Below, in pieces: positions 7,307 to 9,594 of a stretch of DNA of 9,594 bases (positions are counted from its first letter, which is position 1; each line of letters begins with the position of its first letter). The notes below the pieces were generated by a model, which searched no databases, had not been told where the DNA came from, and was given only the letters and a program-made list of their open reading frames with translations. This DNA comes from Syntrophaceae bacterium UBA6252 (GTDB lineage: Bacteria; Desulfobacterota; Syntrophia; Syntrophales; UBA6807): NCBI GenBank assembly GCA_002441265.1, contig DJVQ01000048.1, positions 54,777 through 64,370 of the forward strand, written 5' to 3'. The position numbers were made by a program, and so were the translations under genes.

Positions 7307-8194
7307 ATGAAGATCGTCGAATGCGTTCCCAATTTCAGCGAGGGCCGGGACGAGGCGGTGCTCGCCCGGATCCTGGAAGCCCTGAGGGCGTGCGGGGAAA
7401 TCCGGGTCATCGACGGGAGCATGGACCACGACCACAACCGGTCCGTGGTCACTTTCCTGGGGACGCCGGACGGCGTGGTCCGGGCGGCCCACGAAGCCTG
7501 CCGGACGGCCCTGGACCTGATCGACATGAGGGACCAGAAGGGCGCCCACCCCAGGATCGGCGCCGTCGACGTCGTTCCGTTCATCCCCGTCAGGGACATG
7601 GACATGAGGGAGGCCGTCGCCCTGGCGCGGGACTTCGGCACCGCCTTCGGAGAGAGAAACGGGGTGCCCGTCTATTTTTACGGCGAGGCGGCACGGAAGG
7701 AGGAGCGAAGGACCCTGGCCTTCCTGAGAAAAGGCGGCTACGAGAGACTGAAGGAAAAAATGGCGGATCCCCGATGGACGCCCGATGCCGGTCCCGCGGC
7801 GTTCAACCCGAAGTCCGGCGCCTCCGCCGTGGGCGCAAGGGACATTCTCATCGCCTTCAACATCAATCTCGGGACGGGCGACCTTTCCGTGGCGAGGGAG
7901 ATCGCCGCGGCGATCCGCCAGTCCGGGGGAGGATTGAAGCACGTGCAGGCCATGGGGGTCTACCTGGCGTCGAGAGGGATCGCCCAGGTCTCCATGAACC
8001 TGACCAACTACCGGGAGACGGCGATCCGGAAGGTGTACGAAGCGGTCCGGGAGAGGGCGGCGGCGCGGGGCCTCGAAATCCTCGAGTCGGAATTGATCGG
8101 ATGCGTCCCCCGGGAAGCCCTTGCCGAAGGGGAGGCGGAGGCCTTCAACATCTGCGGTTTCTGCGAGGAGAGGATCATCGAAAACCACTTTTGA
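7307..8194 (+). CDS. ftcD: glutamate formimidoyltransferase (formiminotransferase domain only)
   Basis: A 295-aa protein that transfers the formimino group between N-formimino-L-glutamate and tetrahydrofolate (EC 2.1.2.5), a late step in one route of histidine breakdown and a source of one-carbon folate in anaerobes. It shows the conserved N-terminus KIVECVPNFSEGRD, the DGSMDHDHNRSVVTF segment (36-50), and KGAHPRIGAVDVVPF (78-92), where His81 matches the catalytic His82 of the mammalian enzyme. The NINLGTGDLSVA and GVYLASRGIAQVSMNLTNY segments match the C-terminal subdomain. The fused cyclodeaminase domain of animal FTCD is absent, as in most bacterial versions, and no separate cyclodeaminase is in the window. 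It starts 2 bp after the phosphatase stop with only a weak AGG ahead of it, so translation is probably coupled. No hut genes are nearby, so the pathway context is unclear. No terminator is evident after it. Confidence 0.93.
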   Translation: MKIVECVPNFSEGRDEAVLARILEALRACGEIRVIDGSMDHDHNRSVVTFLGTPDGVVRAAHEACRTALDLIDMRDQKGAHPRIGAVDVVPFIPVRDMDMREAVALARDFGTAFGERNGVPVYFYGEAARKEERRTLAFLRKGGYERLKEKMADPRWTPDAGPAAFNPKSGASAVGARDILIAFNINLGTGDLSVAREIAAAIRQSGGGLKHVQAMGVYLASRGIAQVSMNLTNYRETAIRKVYEAVRERAAARGLEILESELIGCVPREALAEGEAEAFNICGFCEERIIENHF

Positions 8195-8234
8195 CCGCCC
8201 GCTGCACCCGTTCCGGCGCGTCGAAACCTCCCCG

Positions 8235-8263
8235 TTGACACTCACAGCTTTCGGTGATAGATA
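8235..8263 (+). promoter_or_regulatory. promoter of tRNA-Arg(CCT)
   Basis: A perfect TTGACA (8235-8240) is followed after 17 bp by TAGATA (8258-8263), with an overlapping GATAAC two bases later. Transcription would start near 8270, about 18 nt before the tRNA. The -10 is only a moderate match, but the perfect -35 and the position support it. Read-through from ftcD is also possible because no terminator separates them. Confidence 0.65.
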
Positions 8264-8287
8264 ACTTTCTCTTTGGATTCAGAAAAC

Positions 8288-8364
8288 GCCCCCGTAGCTC
8301 AGGCGGATAGAGCAACGGATTCCTAATCCGTGTGCCGTGTGTTCGAGTCACACCGGGGGCACCA
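8288..8364 (+). tRNA. tRNA-Arg, anticodon CCT
   Basis: A complete cloverleaf can be drawn: acceptor GCCCCCG (8288-8294) with CGGGGGC (8354-8360); D stem GCTC/GAGC; anticodon stem ACGGA/TCCGT with loop TTCCTAA, anticodon CCT at 8322-8324; 5-nt variable loop GTGCC; T stem GTGTG/CACAC with loop TTCGAGT; then A and an encoded CCA (8362-8364). It reads the arginine codon AGG, which the neighbouring smc gene uses (for example two AGG codons just after its FKSF motif). All stems are fully paired, so it should be functional. Confidence 0.98.
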
Positions 8365-8436
8365 AGGAAATCAAGGGGTTAGGCAGAGCGTCTAACCCCT
8401 TATGATTTTCTTGGCTCCCCATCCTTAATTTTTTTT
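8362..8436 (+). terminator. long hairpin and T run after the tRNA
   Basis: The inner stem AAGGGGTTAG (8373-8382) pairs perfectly with CTAACCCCTT (8392-8401). After a 2-nt bulge (8402-8403) the stem continues for 11 more pairs, 8362-8372 with 8404-8414, with one G-T pair. It is followed by CTCCCCATCC and then eight Ts at 8429-8436. A further four G-C pairs are possible between the tRNA acceptor 3' strand (8356-8359) and 8417-8420. The lower stem uses the tRNA CCA, so it would compete with tRNA folding. The simplest reading is a terminator for the tRNA transcript. Confidence 0.7.
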
Positions 8437-8505
8437 CCACAAAAGGTCATTTTCATCAGTTCAATCCTTGAGAATGAACTTCATTGGATATGATTTTTTA
8501 CAGAA

Positions 8506-8534
8506 TTGCCACTTTCGTTAATCGTCAATATATA
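8506..8534 (+). promoter_or_regulatory. candidate distal promoter for the PEP-CTERM gene
   Basis: TTGCCA (8506-8511) is followed after 17 bp by TATATA (8529-8534). If active, it would give a leader of roughly 220 nt before the ATG at 8765. AT-rich DNA produces chance -10 matches easily, so support is moderate to low. Confidence 0.4.
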
Positions 8535-8633
8535 CAATAAGATAAGGAAATAATAAAGCGCGCGAAAATGCAATGGATGTCGGACAATTTTACAACCGTT
8601 CCGTGAAATTCAATGGAAGATTTTTAAAACACT

Positions 8634-8664
8634 AAGCATGTCAACATATTGTAATGAAGCATGT
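8634..8664. repeat. direct repeat AAGCATGT x2
   Basis: Identical 8-bp copies lie at 8634-8641 and 8657-8664, 23 bp apart (about two helical turns). The second copy covers the place where a -35 element would lie for the TATAAG at 8682. This arrangement would suit an activator bound as a dimer or pair, but only two short copies are present. Confidence 0.35.
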
Positions 8665-8678
8665 GTTTTGCATCATAC

Positions 8679-8687
8679 TGATATAAG
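8679..8687 (+). promoter_or_regulatory. candidate extended -10 promoter for the PEP-CTERM gene
   Basis: TGATATAAG has the TG-N extension followed by TATAAG. No -35 consensus lies 16-18 bp upstream; that spot is taken by the second AAGCATGT copy. Transcription would start near 8694, about 70 nt before the ATG. Confidence 0.4.
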
Positions 8688-8752
8688 GGAAAATTTGTCT
8701 TGTTGAAAGGTCAGGGTCCTAAAAGAGTTTGTTTTTTCAGTCAGACAATGCC

Positions 8753-8757
8753 GGAGG
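8753..8757 (+). promoter_or_regulatory. ribosome binding site of the PEP-CTERM gene
   Basis: GGAGG with a 7-nt spacer to ATG 8765. It fixes the start at MKKGKVLIL rather than the open extension 12 codons upstream, which would put extra residues before a typical signal peptide. Confidence 0.8.
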
Positions 8758-8764
8758 TTTGACT

Positions 8765-9406
8765 ATGAAAAAAGGAAAAGTGCTCATTTTGGCCTTGTTG
8801 TTGTCATTTTCTTTAGCTGGGGTTGCATCCGCGGAGTACATCCTGAATCCCGGCTTCGAAGATTACACCCTTCCAGACGATTTTACTTATTGGACCGAAG
8901 GTGGCAGTGTCCTCGTGAACACCACCCCCCAGTTTGTCTATGAGGGAAACGCCTCGGCATTTCTCAGGGTTCCAGGGGGAAGCTTGTACCAGTCCTTTAC
9001 GATTACCGGGAGCGGACTTCTCAGTTACGGAGCATGGTTTCGCATCGCCACAAATTCAATCAGCTCAAATTGGGATCAAGTACAGATAAGTCTCCAGATT
9101 GATAGTCAGCCATGGACGACGATCGGAGGAGGCGTCACGAACTTCATCAGTGAGGCAAATTTTCAATGGAATGCATCACTTAACAATTATATCAGCGATT
9201 GGTTCCTCATTTCCAATACGATATCGGTCGCCAGCATTCCGATAAACGCTCAGATCAACATTAATGCCCAGAACACGGATACCGAGCTCACAAAGGTGTT
9301 TGTCGACAGTTCATTTGCACAATCGGTTCCCGAACCGGCAACGATGCTTCTCCTGGGACTTGGCCTGGCAGGATTGGCGGGAATGAGGAGAAAAGTGCGA
9401 AAATAA
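8765..9406 (+). CDS. PEP-CTERM sorting-domain exported protein
   Basis: A 213-aa secreted protein. Residues 1-23 form a signal peptide (basic MKKGK, Leu-rich core, VASA cleavage before Glu24). The mature part starts EYILNPGFEDY, a pattern common at the start of carbohydrate-binding-like beta-sandwich domains, and is rich in Asn, Ser, Thr and aromatics with no cysteine. The C-terminus is a textbook PEP-CTERM tail: VPEP (188-191), a hydrophobic Leu/Gly/Ala segment (192-207), then basic RRKVRK. In this system an exosortase (EpsH/XrtA type) cuts near the PEP motif at the inner membrane, and the proteins are usually linked to exopolysaccharide or floc formation. No exosortase gene is in the window. 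Codon use differs from the genes to the left: TCA occurs at least five times and TTA at least once. It is a single-gene unit with its own upstream region and terminator. The exact binding or structural role is unknown. Confidence 0.93.
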   Translation: MKKGKVLILALLLSFSLAGVASAEYILNPGFEDYTLPDDFTYWTEGGSVLVNTTPQFVYEGNASAFLRVPGGSLYQSFTITGSGLLSYGAWFRIATNSISSNWDQVQISLQIDSQPWTTIGGGVTNFISEANFQWNASLNNYISDWFLISNTISVASIPINAQININAQNTDTELTKVFVDSSFAQSVPEPATMLLLGLGLAGLAGMRRKVRK

Positions 9407-9429
9407 AAACGATTGAACGGGTTTCCACG

Positions 9430-9447
9430 CCATGGTCTTTACCATGG
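9430..9447 (+). repeat. small hairpin before the terminator
   Basis: CCATGGT (9430-9436) and ACCATGG (9441-9447) pair perfectly around a CTTT loop. It has no T run of its own and stands 24 nt after the PEP-CTERM stop, just before the terminator; it could protect the mRNA 3' end. Confidence 0.5.
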
Positions 9448-9452
9448 TAGAG

Positions 9453-9487
9453 AAAGGCAGGGTTTTTGACTCTGCCTTTTTCTTTTT
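9453..9487 (+). terminator. intrinsic terminator of the PEP-CTERM gene
   Basis: AAAGGCAG (9453-9460) pairs with CTGCCTTT (9472-9479), extendable by two pairs into the loop, and is followed by TTCTTTTTCC. This is a standard stem plus T-rich tail located 46 nt after the stop codon. Confidence 0.8.
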
Positions 9488-9504
9488 CCGGTTCAAAGGG
9501 AAGG

Positions 9505-9594
9505 ATGACGGTTGACAAAGACAGTGATGCAAAGTTCACGGAGTCGGTAACGGCGACGGGGTTTTACCCTGGTCACGTCAAGAGATGTTCGCAA
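9505..9594 (+). CDS. possible start of a gene running off the right edge
   Basis: An ATG at 9505 opens a 30-codon frame (MTVDKDSDAKFTES...) that is still open at the end of the window. It is preceded by AAAGGGAAGG (9495-9504), a plausible but closely spaced ribosome site. I do not recognise the product from 30 residues. There is no clear promoter between the terminator and this ATG, and a 30-codon open frame can occur by chance. Confidence 0.3.
   Translation, partial: MTVDKDSDAKFTESVTATGFYPGHVKRCSQ

Larger units (their letters stand above)
8437..8764 (+). other. AT-rich upstream region of the PEP-CTERM gene
   Basis: About 330 bp that are visibly richer in A and T than everything to the left. 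I see two possible promoters and a direct repeat (listed separately) and several short imperfect inverted repeats such as GTTCA/TGAAC around 8459-8479. No convincing coding frame is present: a 20-codon frame at 8573-8635 lacks a ribosome site. I see no sigma-54 type GG/GC promoter element, although PEP-CTERM genes in some species use one. Confidence 0.5.

Noticed and set aside
8573..8635. A 20-codon frame (MDVGQFYNRS...) in the AT-rich region
   Set aside because: There is no ribosome binding site and no similarity that I recognise; frames of this length are expected by chance.
8729..8764. A 12-codon N-terminal extension of the PEP-CTERM protein
   Set aside because: The GGAGG site at 8753-8757 points to ATG 8765, and the extension would spoil a typical signal peptide.
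8437..8764. A sigma-54 promoter for the PEP-CTERM gene
   Set aside because: No TGGC and TGC pair with the required spacing was found on the plus strand, although such promoters are known for PEP-CTERM genes in some bacteria.
8365..9594. A phage or island attachment repeat copying the tRNA 3' end
   Set aside because: I looked for a direct copy of the tRNA T-arm and acceptor end to the right and found none; only the inverted copy in the hairpin is present. One could lie beyond the window.

Overview
This window looks like a stretch of GC-rich chromosome from a free-living Gram-negative anaerobe. The best guess is a member of the former Deltaproteobacteria (Desulfobacterota, for example a Syntrophales-like lineage). 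That guess rests on the combination of a smc-ftsY cluster, a CoA-transferase of the type common in fatty- and aromatic-acid fermenters and syntrophs, a stand-alone glutamate formimidoyltransferase and a PEP-CTERM exported protein. It is an inference, since no 16S or other marker is present.

Layout from left to right. (1) A perfect 12-bp hairpin at 73-99 ends a leftward gene at 1651-131, which encodes a divergent class of acetyl-CoA hydrolase/4-hydroxybutyrate CoA-transferase. (2) A divergent intergenic region of about 400 bp contains a good sigma-70-type promoter (1965-1993) firing rightwards. (3) A rightward cluster follows: smc (2048-5608), a 106-bp gap, ftsY (5715-6653), then a PPP-family metallophosphatase (6663-7304) and ftcD (7307-8194). 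The gaps between the last three are 9 and 2 bp, so they are almost certainly co-transcribed and coupled. (4) A tRNA-Arg(CCT) gene (8288-8364) has its own promoter and is followed by a long hairpin and a T run. (5) An AT-rich stretch of about 330 bp contains two candidate promoters and a direct repeat. (6) A PEP-CTERM secreted protein (8765-9406) is followed by tandem hairpins. (7) A possible gene start runs off the right edge.

How the parts work together: the main cluster is housekeeping. SMC condenses and segregates chromosomes. FtsY is the membrane receptor for signal-recognition-particle delivery. The phosphatase is a signalling-type enzyme of unknown target. FtcD moves a formimino group between glutamate and folate. 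The smc-ftsY pairing is known in many bacteria; the phosphatase and ftcD attached to it are less expected.

The clearest compositional signal is a change at the tRNA. Five genes left of the tRNA have codon-aligned open frames on their opposite strands, which means about 2,440 sense codons contain no TTA, CTA or TCA. The 213-codon PEP-CTERM gene right of the tRNA uses TCA at least five times and TTA at least once, and lies in AT-rich surroundings. I did not find a defence system, retron, CRISPR array, transposon or other clearly new multi-gene system in this window. The items most worth checking are the divergent CoA-transferase, the hairpin that folds back onto the tRNA 3' end, and the regulation and origin of the PEP-CTERM gene.
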